A stretch of DNA of 64,000 nucleotides, from the NCBI RefSeq assembly GCF_005280735.1, contig NZ_CP040078.1:3534001-3598000 (forward strand). The letters run 5' to 3'. The stretch comes from Trinickia violacea. GTDB lineage: Bacteria; Pseudomonadota; Gammaproteobacteria; Burkholderiales; Burkholderiaceae. A program made the position numbers and the translations under genes. Shown in pieces: positions 28,327-37,218 of this stretch. The first letter of the stretch is position 1. Each line of letters begins with the position of its first letter. A model generated the notes under the pieces. The model was not told where the DNA came from, made no database searches, and saw only the letters and a program-made list of their open reading frames with translations.

Positions 28327-28977
28327 GCTTTTCTCCACGCGGCCAGGCCGGGCCGCGACTATCGGCGAATGACGGCAGGTCATGCGCATTCGCCATTTGG
28401 TTGCACAAATTGCTGGTTCACTGGGCGCATCGGTCAAATTCGCACGTATGCAGTGCAGAATTTCCCTAGCTTGACGCACAAAACTCGGTCTCACTCGTGC
28501 ATGGGAAAAATTGTGCAGGAAGCATACCATCGCTAGGGTTTGTCTGAATATGCTGCGCTCTTTATGTTACGTACAGAAACAAGTTGGCCGCAATTCGTTA
28601 CAGAATTATGAATTGATTTTTTGATTCGATCGTTATCGATCCAGGTGGAAAGCGACCGTAAGGCACGACGCTTGAGACCTCAGCCGCTAGCGGCTAAGCC
28701 GGTGGAACCGGGCTCACACCATACAGCAAAAGGCATAAATCAATAGAAAATGACTGGTAAGAATTTGCAAAGAGGATGTAAAAGCGTATTGAGTTTTGCC
28801 AAGCGAGCTTTTACGAACGAATGGAATGGAGAGGCAATCGAGGAGAGAGAGGCGGCATGCGTCGAGCACGCCGCATCGAGAGGGGAGGCTCAGGCCGAGC
28901 GGCCAAAACCGTATGGCTCGATGAGCCGAGCCTAGGGCCTGTTCACACTAACGACAGGCCCTAAAGGTTCAAGCGGT
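28327..28977. other. 650-bp region without a convincing gene
   Basis: Upstream of the transposase-domain gene. The stretch 28550-28660 is A+T-rich and likely holds its promoter. AGCCGCTAGCGGCT (28682-28695) is a perfect 14-bp palindrome. A plus-strand frame at 28750-28935 (61 codons) has no homology signal I recognise. The right end carries the DUF3501 hairpin at 28933-28963. Confidence 0.5.
28933..28963 (-). terminator. Hairpin downstream of the DUF3501 gene
   Basis: TAGGGCCTGT (28933-28942) and ACAGGCCCTA (28954-28963) form a perfect 10-bp stem with an 11-nt loop, 14 nt past the DUF3501 stop. No T-run follows. Confidence 0.5.
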
Positions 28978-29559
28978 TCAAGCCAAGTCTTTGAGAAGTG
29001 AAGCGAGCACGACAGGCTCGATCGGCACGAGCGGCACCGGGTAGTTCGGATGGTCGCATCCCGCCAAAAGCTGCGCGCCCTGCTTCAGCTTCGCCTTCAT
29101 GTGCGGCGTGAATTCGAAGCGCACGAAATGCACGGCCGAGGTCTTTTCGTCGTTCTCGCGATCGAGGTCTTCGTCGGCGATCGCAAACACCGGCGCCTCA
29201 CCGTCCACCTGCATGAATACGCGGTCCTCGATGCCGATCAAACGACCCAGCGCCGCGCGGCGCTCGATCACGTTGTCATATTCGATCTGCATCGTCGCGA
29301 TGAGGTTGTTGCCGGTGGGCACGAGCGGCAGGTACGTGTTCAGCTCGCCGAGGATGCCTTCTTCGTCGAAGATCTTTTCGATGTGGAGCATTTCCTGAAT
29401 TTGATAGCGAATCGTCGTTTCGTCTTCGAACAGGAACACGATGTGGTTGCCGAGATGCACGGCACGCGTTTTCTTATGTTCGATCACCCGTGCGCGCATC
29501 TCGGTGCGCACCTTCGAATAAGCCTCGAGTGTCAGCAGCGAATTCCTGGAAATGGTCAT
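28978..29559 (-). CDS. DUF3501 family protein
   Basis: A 193-residue soluble protein of the DUF3501 family, function unknown. Typical features are the opening ISRNSLLTLEAYSKVRTEMR, the phrase VFLFEDETTIRYQIQEML, and a C-terminal part ending in HPNYPVPLVPI. It has only one cysteine and no obvious metal motif beyond scattered histidines. AAGGAA lies 7 nt before the ATG. It is the last gene of a minus-strand set with rubrerythrin and a CCG-domain Fe-S protein. These three families commonly neighbour each other, which suggests a shared redox or peroxide-defence role (inference). Confidence 0.85.
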   Translation of the reverse strand: MTISRNSLLTLEAYSKVRTEMRARVIEHKKTRAVHLGNHIVFLFEDETTIRYQIQEMLHIEKIFDEEGILGELNTYLPLVPTGNNLIATMQIEYDNVIERRAALGRLIGIEDRVFMQVDGEAPVFAIADEDLDRENDEKTSAVHFVRFEFTPHMKAKLKQGAQLLAGCDHPNYPVPLVPIEPVVLASLLKDLA

Positions 29560-29636
29560 TGCGCGTTCCTTGCATAAAAAGAATAGGAGCGGCCTTAAGC
29601 GAGCCGGCTCTTGAACGTCATGCGAACCTCATGCCG

Positions 29637-31034
29637 TCACACGCCATAGGCTTTGCGCAGCAACGTCAGCGGATGCGCCAGCGGCGTTTCCTTCAAGCCG
29701 TTTTCCTCGATGCCCTGGGCGATGTGGTGCCCGGCCAATTGGCAATCGGACGCAATGTAATCCGGCTCTGCCCCCGCCATCGCCTTGAATACCGGCGTGC
29801 CGATCTGCATCGCCATGCGATGAAACTCTTTCTTCACGCCGAAGGTGCCCGCATGCCCCGAGCAACGCTCGACCACGTTCAGCTCCGTGCCCGGCACGAG
29901 CGATAGCGTCTCCGATGTTTTGCGCCCGATGTTTTGCACGCGCCCATGGCAAGGCACGTGATACGAGATCTTGCCGAGTTCGCTTTTGAAGTCCGTCTTC
30001 AAGAGACCATCGCGATGGCGCGAGACAAAGTATTCGAACGGGTCCCAGAATGCCTCGCTCACGAGCTTGGCTTCTTCGTCATCGGGAAACATCAGCGGCA
30101 ACTCGTGCTTGTACATCAGCACGCAGCTCGGAATCGCCGACATCAACGCATAGCCTTCGCGCGCGTACTTGGCGAGCACGGGCATGTTCTGCGCCTTCTT
30201 CGCCGCTACGCCATCGAGATTGCCTTGCTCCAAGAGCGGCATCCCGCAGCACGCTTCGCTCGACACGAGCACGTACGGAATCTCGTTGTGCGCCAGCACG
30301 GCGAGCAGATCGTGCCCGATGCCGGGCTCGTTGAAGTTCACGTAGCACGTCGCGTAGATCGCGACCTTGCCGGGCGTGCGCTCGCCGTCACGCACCGCAT
30401 GCTCGGGCGACGCCTGCGCGTCGCTTCGAAACTTGCGCGGCGCGAAATCGGGCAGCCACGCGTTCTTGTCGACGCCCAACGCCGATTCCATCACACCGCG
30501 CGCAAACGCCGTATGGTTCACGGCGTTGATGGTCTGCGTGACGATCGGTATCCCCGCGAAGTTGCCGAGCGCATCGGTATTCGAAAGAAACTTGTCGCGC
30601 AGGCTCACGTCGCCGCGTTTGTATCGCGTCGCCTTCGCGCGCAGCATCAGATGCGGGAAATCGACGTTCCACGGATGAGGCGGCACGTATGGGCATTTCG
30701 TCATGTAGCAGAGGTCGCACAGATAGCACTGGTCGACGACTTTGGGATATTCGCTCGGGCTGACATCGTGCGCTTCGCCGGAATCGGTCTCGTCGACGAG
30801 ATCGAACAGCGCGGGAAACGCGCCGCATAGCGACACGCAGCGCCGGCAGCCGGCGCAAATGTCGAAGACGCGCGCGAGTTCCTTATCGAGTGAAGCCTGA
30901 TCGTAGAAATCCTCTGAGCGCCAATCCAGCGGGTGACGAGTGGGCGCCTCGAGACTGCCTTCCTTATGTGGCATGACATCACGCTCCTTGACGGTATCGG
31001 CCTTGAAAGCGGTGAGCGAAGTGGAGCTTTGCAT
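29637..31034 (-). CDS. Fe-S / CCG-domain oxidoreductase (GlpC/HdrB-related)
   Basis: A 465-residue protein. The N-terminus has two ferredoxin-like clusters, CAGCRRCVSLC and CYLCDLCYMTKCPY (the second followed by VPPHP), as in GlpC and HdrC-type subunits. The C-terminal half has two cysteine-rich CCG domains (SSEACCGMPLLEQG; ERCSGHAGTFGVKKE), which in heterodisulfide-reductase-like proteins hold non-cubane clusters or carry out thiol chemistry. The second domain reads CSGHAG in place of CCGxxG, so one cysteine is replaced. It probably passes electrons between a quinol or flavoprotein and the neighbouring rubrerythrin (inference). The ATG at 31034 is the first of two candidates (MPHKEGS is the other). 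Confidence 0.82.
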   Translation of the reverse strand: MQSSTSLTAFKADTVKERDVMPHKEGSLEAPTRHPLDWRSEDFYDQASLDKELARVFDICAGCRRCVSLCGAFPALFDLVDETDSGEAHDVSPSEYPKVVDQCYLCDLCYMTKCPYVPPHPWNVDFPHLMLRAKATRYKRGDVSLRDKFLSNTDALGNFAGIPIVTQTINAVNHTAFARGVMESALGVDKNAWLPDFAPRKFRSDAQASPEHAVRDGERTPGKVAIYATCYVNFNEPGIGHDLLAVLAHNEIPYVLVSSEACCGMPLLEQGNLDGVAAKKAQNMPVLAKYAREGYALMSAIPSCVLMYKHELPLMFPDDEEAKLVSEAFWDPFEYFVSRHRDGLLKTDFKSELGKISYHVPCHGRVQNIGRKTSETLSLVPGTELNVVERCSGHAGTFGVKKEFHRMAMQIGTPVFKAMAGAEPDYIASDCQLAGHHIAQGIEENGLKETPLAHPLTLLRKAYGV

Positions 31035-31188
31035 GGGACCGGAGTAAGTGCTGAAGCGCTAACTCTGGTCGACAGGAGCCAGGCTCACGTCCGCGCTCGG
31101 GTCTGCGCCAAGGTCCACGCTCACAGACGGCAGCCTTGAAGCGCGCAGCACCCAGCCGGGCGCCGCGCGCTCTTGGAAACGGTGCTGG

Positions 31189-31212
31189 GCATGCCGGCGC
31201 GAGCCGGCATGC
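31189..31212 (-). terminator. Hairpin between rubrerythrin and the Fe-S gene
   Basis: GCATGCCGGC (31189-31198) and GCCGGCATGC (31203-31212) form a 10-bp perfect stem with a 4-nt loop, 15 nt past the rubrerythrin stop. Without a T-run it may be a partial terminator giving more rubrerythrin than Fe-S protein. Confidence 0.45.
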
Positions 31213-31227
31213 TTGCCCGCGCGTCAA

Positions 31228-31650
31228 TCAATCGACGAGCGCTTCGAGCGCCTTCGTATAGCGATTGGCGTGACTGCGTTCGGCTTTCGCCAGCGTTTCG
31301 AACCAGTTGGCGATTTCGTCGAAGCCTTCCTCACGCGCCACGCGCGCCATGCCGGGATACATGTCCGTGTATTCGTGCGTTTCGCCCGCCACGGCCGATT
31401 GCAGGTTCAGGCGCGACGAACCGATCGGCAAACCCGTTGCCGGGTCGCCCACTGCCTCCAGATACTCCAGATGACCGTGCGCATGGCCCGTCTCGCCTTC
31501 AGCCGTCGAACGGAATAGCGCCGAGATGTCGTTCTGTCCCTCGACGTCCGCTTTGGCGGCGAAGTACAAGTACCGCCGGTTCGCCATCGATTCGCCCGCG
31601 AACGCGTCCTTCAGGTTTTGCTCCGTCTTCGTACCCTTGAGTTGTGTCAT
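31228..31650 (-). CDS. Rubrerythrin-type di-iron protein
   Basis: A 140-residue ferritin-like four-helix protein with the di-iron ligand pattern of rubrerythrins (DAFAGESMANRRYLYFAAKA, then EGETGHAHGHLEYL, AGETHEYTDMYPG and AKAERSHANRY). It has no C-terminal rubredoxin domain, so it must get electrons from another protein, plausibly the Fe-S protein downstream. Rubrerythrins reduce hydrogen peroxide. The ATG at 31650 has AGGAGG 5 nt upstream; a longer open frame from 31731 is not supported. It is the first gene of the redox set. Confidence 0.9.
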   Translation of the reverse strand: MTQLKGTKTEQNLKDAFAGESMANRRYLYFAAKADVEGQNDISALFRSTAEGETGHAHGHLEYLEAVGDPATGLPIGSSRLNLQSAVAGETHEYTDMYPGMARVAREEGFDEIANWFETLAKAERSHANRYTKALEALVD

Positions 31651-31782
31651 CTGGACCTCCTGTTGATCCGGCATCGTGGGGACGCGCTTTTCGTGAATTT
31701 GGGATCTGCAACGCTGGTAGGGAGAATGCACGCCGCGGCGCCCGCCGGAAAAGCGCCGTACTTTTAAATCTAGGAGGTGAAA

Positions 31783-31832
31783 CGCCGGTTCCCAATTGGC
31801 ATTTTCAATGCCAGCGATAGCCGGAACCGGCG
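31783..31832 (-). terminator. Nested stem-loop downstream of the TetR gene
   Basis: CGCCGGTTCC (31783-31792) pairs with GGAACCGGCG (31823-31832). Inside, GGCATT (31798-31803) pairs with AATGCC (31807-31812). It lies about 60 nt past the tetR-type gene and separates it from the rubrerythrin gene. Confidence 0.45.
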
Positions 31833-31890
31833 CTAGGGAGGAAGGTGTAAAAATCGAAGGAGTTGCTGTGCTGCAGCACTTTATGCGGGA

Positions 31891-32451
31891 CTAGGCGGCC
31901 TTGACCGTATTCACCACATCGTCGAGCCGTGCCTTCGAATGAAACAGGCGGCTTGCCATCACGCTGCCCTGGAACGACGCGAACAGGACGCGCGCCGCGC
32001 CTTCGGCCTTCCCGTTGACGCGCAGCGTGCCGTCGGCCTGCCCTTCTTCGAGCAATTTCGTGAGCCACGCCTCGTTCGTCTTGAAGAACGCCTGCACGGC
32101 GTGGCGGACGTCGTCGGGCAGCGACTCGATATCGGCCGCCAGCATGCCGCACAGACAGATTTGCGTCCCGTCGCCCATCACGCGGCCGAAGAGCTTCGCG
32201 TAGCGGTCGAGCTTCTTGTCGGCGGGCAGCGAGGCATCGATGGTGGCGACCGCCCCCATCACGTCGCGGCTATAGACGTTCACCGCCTCGAGCGCCAAGT
32301 CCTCTTTCTTCGGGAAGTAATAGTGGATGCTCGACGTCTTGACGCCGACCAGTGAGGAGAGATCGCGATAGCTGAAGCCGTTGTATCCGTGCGTCATCAT
32401 CAGCGTCACGGCGTGCTCGATCAGTTGTTCGCGGACAGTTGAAGGTTCCAT
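31891..32451 (-). CDS. TetR/AcrR-family transcriptional regulator
   Basis: A 186-residue repressor. The HTH is at residues about 8-50 (LIEHAVTLMMTHGYNGFSYR, then VGVKTSSIHYYFPKKEDL), followed by an all-helical ligand domain containing CLCGMLAADIESLPDDV. Cysteines in ICLCGML could respond to electrophiles, as in NemR-like proteins (inference). The start at 32451 (MEPSTVREQL) was chosen because residues upstream of it would be encoded by the operator region. A dyad, CTACC-N4-GGTAG, lies 15 bp upstream. It diverges from the beta-propeller/hydroxylase pair, its likely target. Confidence 0.87.
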   Translation of the reverse strand: MEPSTVREQLIEHAVTLMMTHGYNGFSYRDLSSLVGVKTSSIHYYFPKKEDLALEAVNVYSRDVMGAVATIDASLPADKKLDRYAKLFGRVMGDGTQICLCGMLAADIESLPDDVRHAVQAFFKTNEAWLTKLLEEGQADGTLRVNGKAEGAARVLFASFQGSVMASRLFHSKARLDDVVNTVKAA

Positions 32452-32465
32452 GCGCTTAAATTTAT

Positions 32466-32479
32466 CTACCACTAGGTAG
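32466..32479. promoter_or_regulatory. Candidate TetR operator CTACC-ACTA-GGTAG
   Basis: A perfect 5-bp dyad with a 4-bp centre (32466-32470, 32475-32479), just upstream of the tetR-type start and inside the divergent promoter region. The layout resembles known TetR/NemR-type operators, which have two half sites four bases apart. Confidence 0.5.
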
Positions 32480-32669
32480 TTAGTCAAGCACGACAGCGGA
32501 TGCTCGCTCCGGCGCGCTTGCGCGAAATTCTTCAAAAACCCCGCACCGTATAGCGGAAATGAAAGAATCGATGCGTATAGTGACGTGCGACCGCTTCACC
32601 ATCGAACGCTTTTCTCAAGTGGCAGCGCTTCCGCTTGGAGCCGCAGCCGCACTCCGATCGCACACATCC

Positions 32670-33698
32670 ATGAAGCTTTCCCGCCGTGAACTGCTAGGCC
32701 ATAGCCTGGCCATTCCCCTCAGTCTCAGTCTGTCACCCATTCTCGCGCTTCGTCCCCGCAACGCCAGCGCCGCGGCATCGGCCTCGATACCGTCGCTCGC
32801 CATCGTGATGAACTCGGGTGAAGCGAGCGTCTCGGTCATCGACATGACGACGCATCAAGTGCTCCGCAATCTGCCGACGCTGCGCGAACCGAGCCACTGG
32901 GCGCTCTCGCCGGACCGCAGCAAGCTGTATATCGCGGACGCAAGCGGCAACGCGCTCTTCATCGTCGATCCGAAGACAGGCACCGCGCTCGGCCACAAGA
33001 CCATCGCCGATCCTTATCAGCTTGGCTTCACGCCCGATCACCGCTATCTCGTCGTCAACGCGCTGCGCCTGAACTACGTCGATATCTACCGCGCCGACGA
33101 TCTCTCGCTCGTCAAGCGCTTCTCGCCGGGCGGCATGCCGAGCCACCTCGATTTCTCGCCGGATTCGCGCTGGAGCTTCAACTCGATGCAGCAGTCGGGC
33201 ACGCTCGTCTCGTTCGACCTGACCAACATGACGACGCGCTGGACCTCGAAAGTGGGCTCGACGCCCGCCGGCGTGCTCTGGCACAACGGCAAGGTGCTCG
33301 TCTGCGTGATGGGGGCCGACTATGTGGCCGAGGTCGATCCGGCCAACGGCAATGTTCTGCGCCGCGTTAAAACCGGCGTGGGCCCCCACAACGTGTTTCT
33401 CACGCCGGACAAAAGCACGCTTTACGTGTCCAACCGGATCGGCGGCTCGCTCGTCGCGCTCGATCCGAACACGTTCGCGATCCGCCGCACGTATCCGTTT
33501 CATGCCGCGGGCCCCGACGATATCGCGGTCGGCCCGGACGGCAAGATTTGGGTGACGCTGCGCTTCCGCGAGCAGGTTGCGGTGCTGGACCCCGTGAGCG
33601 GCAGCTACCAGACGATCGACGTGGGCCGCTCGCCGCACGGCATCTTCCTCACGACCGAGTTGAGCCGTCCGGGGCTCGTCACCGCCGAAACGCTATAA
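32670..33698 (+). CDS. Tat-exported YVTN beta-propeller protein
   Basis: A 342-residue protein with a twin-arginine signal peptide (KLSRRELLGHSLAIPL at the N-terminus, cleavage after about residue 35). Repeated blades follow, each with the pattern 'SPD-x-LYVxN...VxVID' (ALSPDRSKLYIADASGNALF; TPDKSTLYVSNRIGGSLVAL), six or seven in all. Such 40-residue-repeat propellers are periplasmic and often bind partners or cofactors. Enzyme activity is not evident. The start at 32670 was taken because it begins at the Tat signal; the frame upstream is open but has no signal. It is followed 15 bp later by the hydroxylase gene. Confidence 0.87.
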   Translation: MKLSRRELLGHSLAIPLSLSLSPILALRPRNASAAASASIPSLAIVMNSGEASVSVIDMTTHQVLRNLPTLREPSHWALSPDRSKLYIADASGNALFIVDPKTGTALGHKTIADPYQLGFTPDHRYLVVNALRLNYVDIYRADDLSLVKRFSPGGMPSHLDFSPDSRWSFNSMQQSGTLVSFDLTNMTTRWTSKVGSTPAGVLWHNGKVLVCVMGADYVAEVDPANGNVLRRVKTGVGPHNVFLTPDKSTLYVSNRIGGSLVALDPNTFAIRRTYPFHAAGPDDIAVGPDGKIWVTLRFREQVAVLDPVSGSYQTIDVGRSPHGIFLTTELSRPGLVTAETL

Positions 33699-33713
33699 AG
33701 AGGCTAACGCGTC

Positions 33714-34685
33714 ATGCTGGTTTTCCTCGACCGATTCTTCAACATGCTCGCCGGCGAAATCGACCAGTACCTGGTCTTGCCGGTGCTTTATCACTTCGGC
33801 TGGATGGAGTGGGAAGAGCTCTCGTTCGATTGGGCGCTGATCTGCGTGTATGGATTCTTTGCCGTGATCGTGACGTACGCCATTTGCTGGCCGCTCGAAG
33901 CGATCTTCCCGATCGAGAAGTGGGACGACCGCAAAGCGGTGCTCACCGACGCGTTCTATACGGTCCTCAATCGCGTCGGCGTGCTGCCTGTCGTGGCCTT
34001 CCTCTTGTTCTATCAGGTGCAAGTGTGGGTGAACGGCTTCGTGGTCGCTCAAGGCTACATCCCGCCGACGCTCGAAACGCTGATCCCATCGCTGCTCGGG
34101 CACCCGATCATCACGTTCATCTGCTACGCGCTGATTCTCGATTGCGCCGATTACTGGCGTCATCGGCTCTCGCATTCGTTCCGCAGCTGGTACGCGCTGC
34201 ATGCCTTGCATCACGCGCAGCGGCAAATGAGCTTCTGGTCCGACGACCGCAATCATTTGCTCGACGATCTCGTCGCCGGTATCTGGTTCGGCATCGTGGG
34301 GCTCGCGATCGGCATTCCGCCGCTGCAGTTTCCGCTGCTGTTCCTGTTCATGCGCTTCATCGAGAGCTTGAGCCACGCGAACATCAAGCTCTCGTTCGGC
34401 TGGCTCGGCGACCGGATTCTGGTGTCGCCGCGCTTTCATCGCTTGCATCATGGCTTGCGCGCGGCGGGCCGCAATTCGTGCAATTACGGCGCGGTGTTTC
34501 CGATCTGGGACATGGTGTTCGGTACGGCGGATTTTTCGGCGGAATACCCGCCGACCGGCGACAAGCGCGCGCCTGAATCGATGGCGACGGGCGGCTACCT
34601 TGCACAGCAGCTTGGCGGATTGCAGTTCTTTGTGGATGAGTTCAAGGCCGCGTCGAGAAGCAAACGCATGCGGCGGAGTGCGTGA
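33714..34685 (+). CDS. Sterol desaturase / fatty acid hydroxylase family membrane protein
   Basis: A 323-residue membrane di-iron oxygenase. About five transmembrane helices are visible, and the eight-histidine signature is present: HRLSH (HX3H), HALHH and HRLHH, plus FIESLSHANI with an added His. Family members hydroxylate or desaturate lipids such as hopanoids, sterols, carotenoids or fatty acids, using O2 and a reductant. The substrate is unknown. It is co-transcribed with the upstream beta-propeller and probably controlled by the divergent TetR regulator. No ferredoxin or reductase gene adjoins it. Confidence 0.9.
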   Translation: MLVFLDRFFNMLAGEIDQYLVLPVLYHFGWMEWEELSFDWALICVYGFFAVIVTYAICWPLEAIFPIEKWDDRKAVLTDAFYTVLNRVGVLPVVAFLLFYQVQVWVNGFVVAQGYIPPTLETLIPSLLGHPIITFICYALILDCADYWRHRLSHSFRSWYALHALHHAQRQMSFWSDDRNHLLDDLVAGIWFGIVGLAIGIPPLQFPLLFLFMRFIESLSHANIKLSFGWLGDRILVSPRFHRLHHGLRAAGRNSCNYGAVFPIWDMVFGTADFSAEYPPTGDKRAPESMATGGYLAQQLGGLQFFVDEFKAASRSKRMRRSA

Positions 34686-35016
34686 GGCGCGGCGCGTCAA
34701 AACGCGGGCATTACGGACTTTCAATACGCTTTCTTTGCAGTTTTTATTGCCTTGTCATAATTACGGATTGACCGGCGCGATCCGGCCTATAGAAAATCCT
34801 TCAAACCACAGACAAGCGAGACCACGCGAGCCGTAACGAGCGGCATTGCCTTTGACCGGAAGGCCCGCCGCAACCGCCGAAGCATCGATCTGCCAGGCAT
34901 TACTTGCACTTTTCGACGAAATGGTTCGCCGCGAAGTCGTTTAGCTTTAGGTCATTGCCGGAATTGCGCTCGTAGCACTGGCGCCCGCTTAATCACTTCA
35001 GAAAGAGGCATTGACG
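34686..35016. other. Region upstream of the wsp operon
   Basis: About 330 bp with no convincing gene. The segment 34725-34770 is A+T-rich. TTGACC (34768-34773) and TAGAAA (34790-34795), 16 bp apart, are a weak sigma-70-type promoter candidate. No sigma-54 or sigma-28 consensus was recognised. Confidence 0.4.
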
Positions 35017-36693
35017 ATGGCTACCGTGACGCCACGCGCGAACAGCACCCCCCTGCCCGGCGTTTCCGTCGGCGCAAGGTTTACGCTCGGCCGCCGCATT
35101 GTCGTGAGCTTCGGCGCGCTGTTCGTGTTGATGCTCGTGATGGCGGCGATTTCCTATACGCGCTTGCGCGCGATCGACGACGAAGCGGTCAGTCTGAACC
35201 GCGACTCGGTGCCCGGCCTCTACTACGCGGCCGCGTTGCGCATCACGTCGGTCGAGAGCTATGAGGCGCTGGAACGCGCCGTGTTCACCGCCGCCGACGA
35301 CCAAGCCGCCAAACGCGATTTCGATCGTCTGGCAAACACCATGCGCACGTTCGACAAGAACGTCAGCGACTATCAAACCACGCTCTTTCGCGACGACGAC
35401 AAAGCCCGTTTCGCTCAGTTCAAGTCGGCCTACGACCAATATCTGCCGCTCGTGAACGATGTCGTGCAGCAGGCGCAGACGTCGCGAGCGTCCGCGCAAG
35501 CCGCGTTCTCGCGCGTGCGGCCCGCCTGGGAGAACGTGATTCGCCAAGCGGACGTTCTCGTCGCGGAGAACCACGGCCAGGCCGACGATTCCGCCCACGC
35601 GATCCGTGATTCCGTCAGCGGCACCGAGTACACGCTCGCCACGGCGCTCGGCGTCGTGCTGCTGGTCGCGCTCGTGACCGGCTATGCGCTCTTGCGCGCG
35701 GTGACGGTGCCGATGGCGCGGCTCGTCGAAGTGCACGACGTGATGCGCACCGGCAACCTCACGCAGCGGCTGAACCTGCGCCGCAACGACGAGTTCGGCA
35801 CGCTCGAGGACGGCTTCAACCGCATGGCCGAGGAGCTCACGAGCCTCGTCGCGCAGGCGCAGAAGTCGTCGCTGCAGGTGACGACGTCGGTCGGCGAGAT
35901 CGCGGCCACGTCCAAGGAGCAGCAGGCCACCGCGAGCGAAACCGCCGCAACGACCACCGAGATCAACGCGACCTCGCGCGAAATCTCCGCCACGGCGCGC
36001 GATCTGCTGCGCACGATCAACGAGGTGTCCGCGGTCGCGGAGCAATCGGCGACGCTCGCGGGCGCGAGCCAGAGCGGCGTCGCGCGCATGGAGGAAACGA
36101 TGCGCGGCGTGATGGAAGCCGCCGGCTCGGTCAACGCGAAGCTCTCGATCCTCAACGAGAAGGCCGTCAATATCAATCAAGTCGTCGCGACGATCACGAA
36201 GGTCGCCGACCAGACCAACCTGCTCTCGCTGAACGCCGCGATCGAAGCCGAAAAAGCCGGAGAATATGGGCGCGGCTTCGCGGTGGTCGCCACCGAAATC
36301 CGCCGCCTCGCGGACCAGACAGCCGTGGCCACCTACGACATCGAGCAGACCGTCAAAGAGATCCAATCGGCGGTCTCGGCAGGCGTGATGGGCATGGACA
36401 AGTTCTCCGAGGAAGTGCGCCGAGGCATGCGCGACGTGCAGGACGTGGGCGGTCAGCTCTCGCAGATCATCAACGAGGTGCAGGCGCTCGCGCCGCGCTT
36501 TGCGCGCGTGAACGACGGCATGCAGACGCAGGCGAACGGCGCCGAGCAGATCACGCAGGCGCTTTCGCAACTGTCCGAATCGGCGCAGCAGACCGCGGAG
36601 TCGCTGCGCCAGTCGTCGCAGGCGATCGACGACCTCACGCTCGTCGCGAACCAGCTTCGCACCGGCGTGTCGCGCTTCAAGATCGAAGCCTGA
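35017..36693 (+). CDS. wspA: Wsp surface-sensing chemoreceptor (MCP)
   Basis: A 558-residue membrane receptor of the Wsp pathway, which detects surface contact or envelope stress and activates a diguanylate cyclase. It has transmembrane helices near residues 28-48 and 207-228 around a periplasmic four-helix-bundle domain, then a HAMP domain (GNLTQRLNLRRNDEFG) and a long cytoplasmic coiled coil. The tip reads NLLSLNAAIEAEKAGEYGRG. No CheR/CheB pentapeptide tail (NWETF type) is visible. The ATG at 35017 has AGAGG upstream; a TTG at 35011 is less likely. Confidence 0.92.
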   Translation: MATVTPRANSTPLPGVSVGARFTLGRRIVVSFGALFVLMLVMAAISYTRLRAIDDEAVSLNRDSVPGLYYAAALRITSVESYEALERAVFTAADDQAAKRDFDRLANTMRTFDKNVSDYQTTLFRDDDKARFAQFKSAYDQYLPLVNDVVQQAQTSRASAQAAFSRVRPAWENVIRQADVLVAENHGQADDSAHAIRDSVSGTEYTLATALGVVLLVALVTGYALLRAVTVPMARLVEVHDVMRTGNLTQRLNLRRNDEFGTLEDGFNRMAEELTSLVAQAQKSSLQVTTSVGEIAATSKEQQATASETAATTTEINATSREISATARDLLRTINEVSAVAEQSATLAGASQSGVARMEETMRGVMEAAGSVNAKLSILNEKAVNINQVVATITKVADQTNLLSLNAAIEAEKAGEYGRGFAVVATEIRRLADQTAVATYDIEQTVKEIQSAVSAGVMGMDKFSEEVRRGMRDVQDVGGQLSQIINEVQALAPRFARVNDGMQTQANGAEQITQALSQLSESAQQTAESLRQSSQAIDDLTLVANQLRTGVSRFKIEA

Positions 36694-36726
36694 TTGACCG
36701 GCGCAACGCTTGAGCGGCCCGACGCG

Positions 36727-37218
36727 ATGCTTTTTCTTCTGTTCGAACTCGACGGCGACCGGTACGCGCTCGACGCGGCGCAGATCGTCGAAGTGCTGGC
36801 GCTCACGCCCGTCAAGGCGATCCCCGGCGCGCCCGCATGGGTGGCCGGCCTATTCGAGCGGCACGGCGAGCCGGTGCCGGTCATCGACGTGCCGCAGCTC
36901 GCGCTCGGCCGCCCCGCGCGAGCGCTGCGCTCGACGCGGCTCGTGCTTGCTCGCTATCGCGTGAGCGTGGATGGCGCAGTGGCAGACCGCGCGCTCGGCC
37001 TGGTCGTCGAGCACGCGACGCAAACGCGCCGCATCGCGCGCGAGCAGTTCGCCGACAGCGGCGTGGCGACGCCGCATGCCCGCTGGCTCGGACCGGTGGC
37101 GAGCGATGCGGATGGCCTCGTGCAGTGGGTCGACGTACGCGACATGCTCGACGACGAGGTGAAGGCACTGCTGTTTGCGCCAGCCCCCGCCGAGGCCCAA
37201 ACGGCGCCTGAAGCATGA
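36727..37218 (+). CDS. wspB: CheW-like coupling protein
   Basis: A 163-residue single-domain CheW protein linking the WspA receptor to the WspE kinase. CheW landmarks include MLFLLFELDGDRYALDA at the start, PGAPAWVAGLFERHGEPVPV and DVRDMLDDEVKALLF at the end. The ATG at 36727 is 33 nt after the wspA stop, but its Shine-Dalgarno is weak. A TTG at 36694, directly after the wspA stop, would add 11 residues. The 3' end overlaps wspC in an ATGA. Confidence 0.88.
   Translation: MLFLLFELDGDRYALDAAQIVEVLALTPVKAIPGAPAWVAGLFERHGEPVPVIDVPQLALGRPARALRSTRLVLARYRVSVDGAVADRALGLVVEHATQTRRIAREQFADSGVATPHARWLGPVASDADGLVQWVDVRDMLDDEVKALLFAPAPAEAQTAPEA

Noticed and set aside
28750..28935. A 61-codon plus-strand frame with an ATG
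   Set aside because: No Shine-Dalgarno and no family signal; it sits in a region with regulatory features and a terminator.
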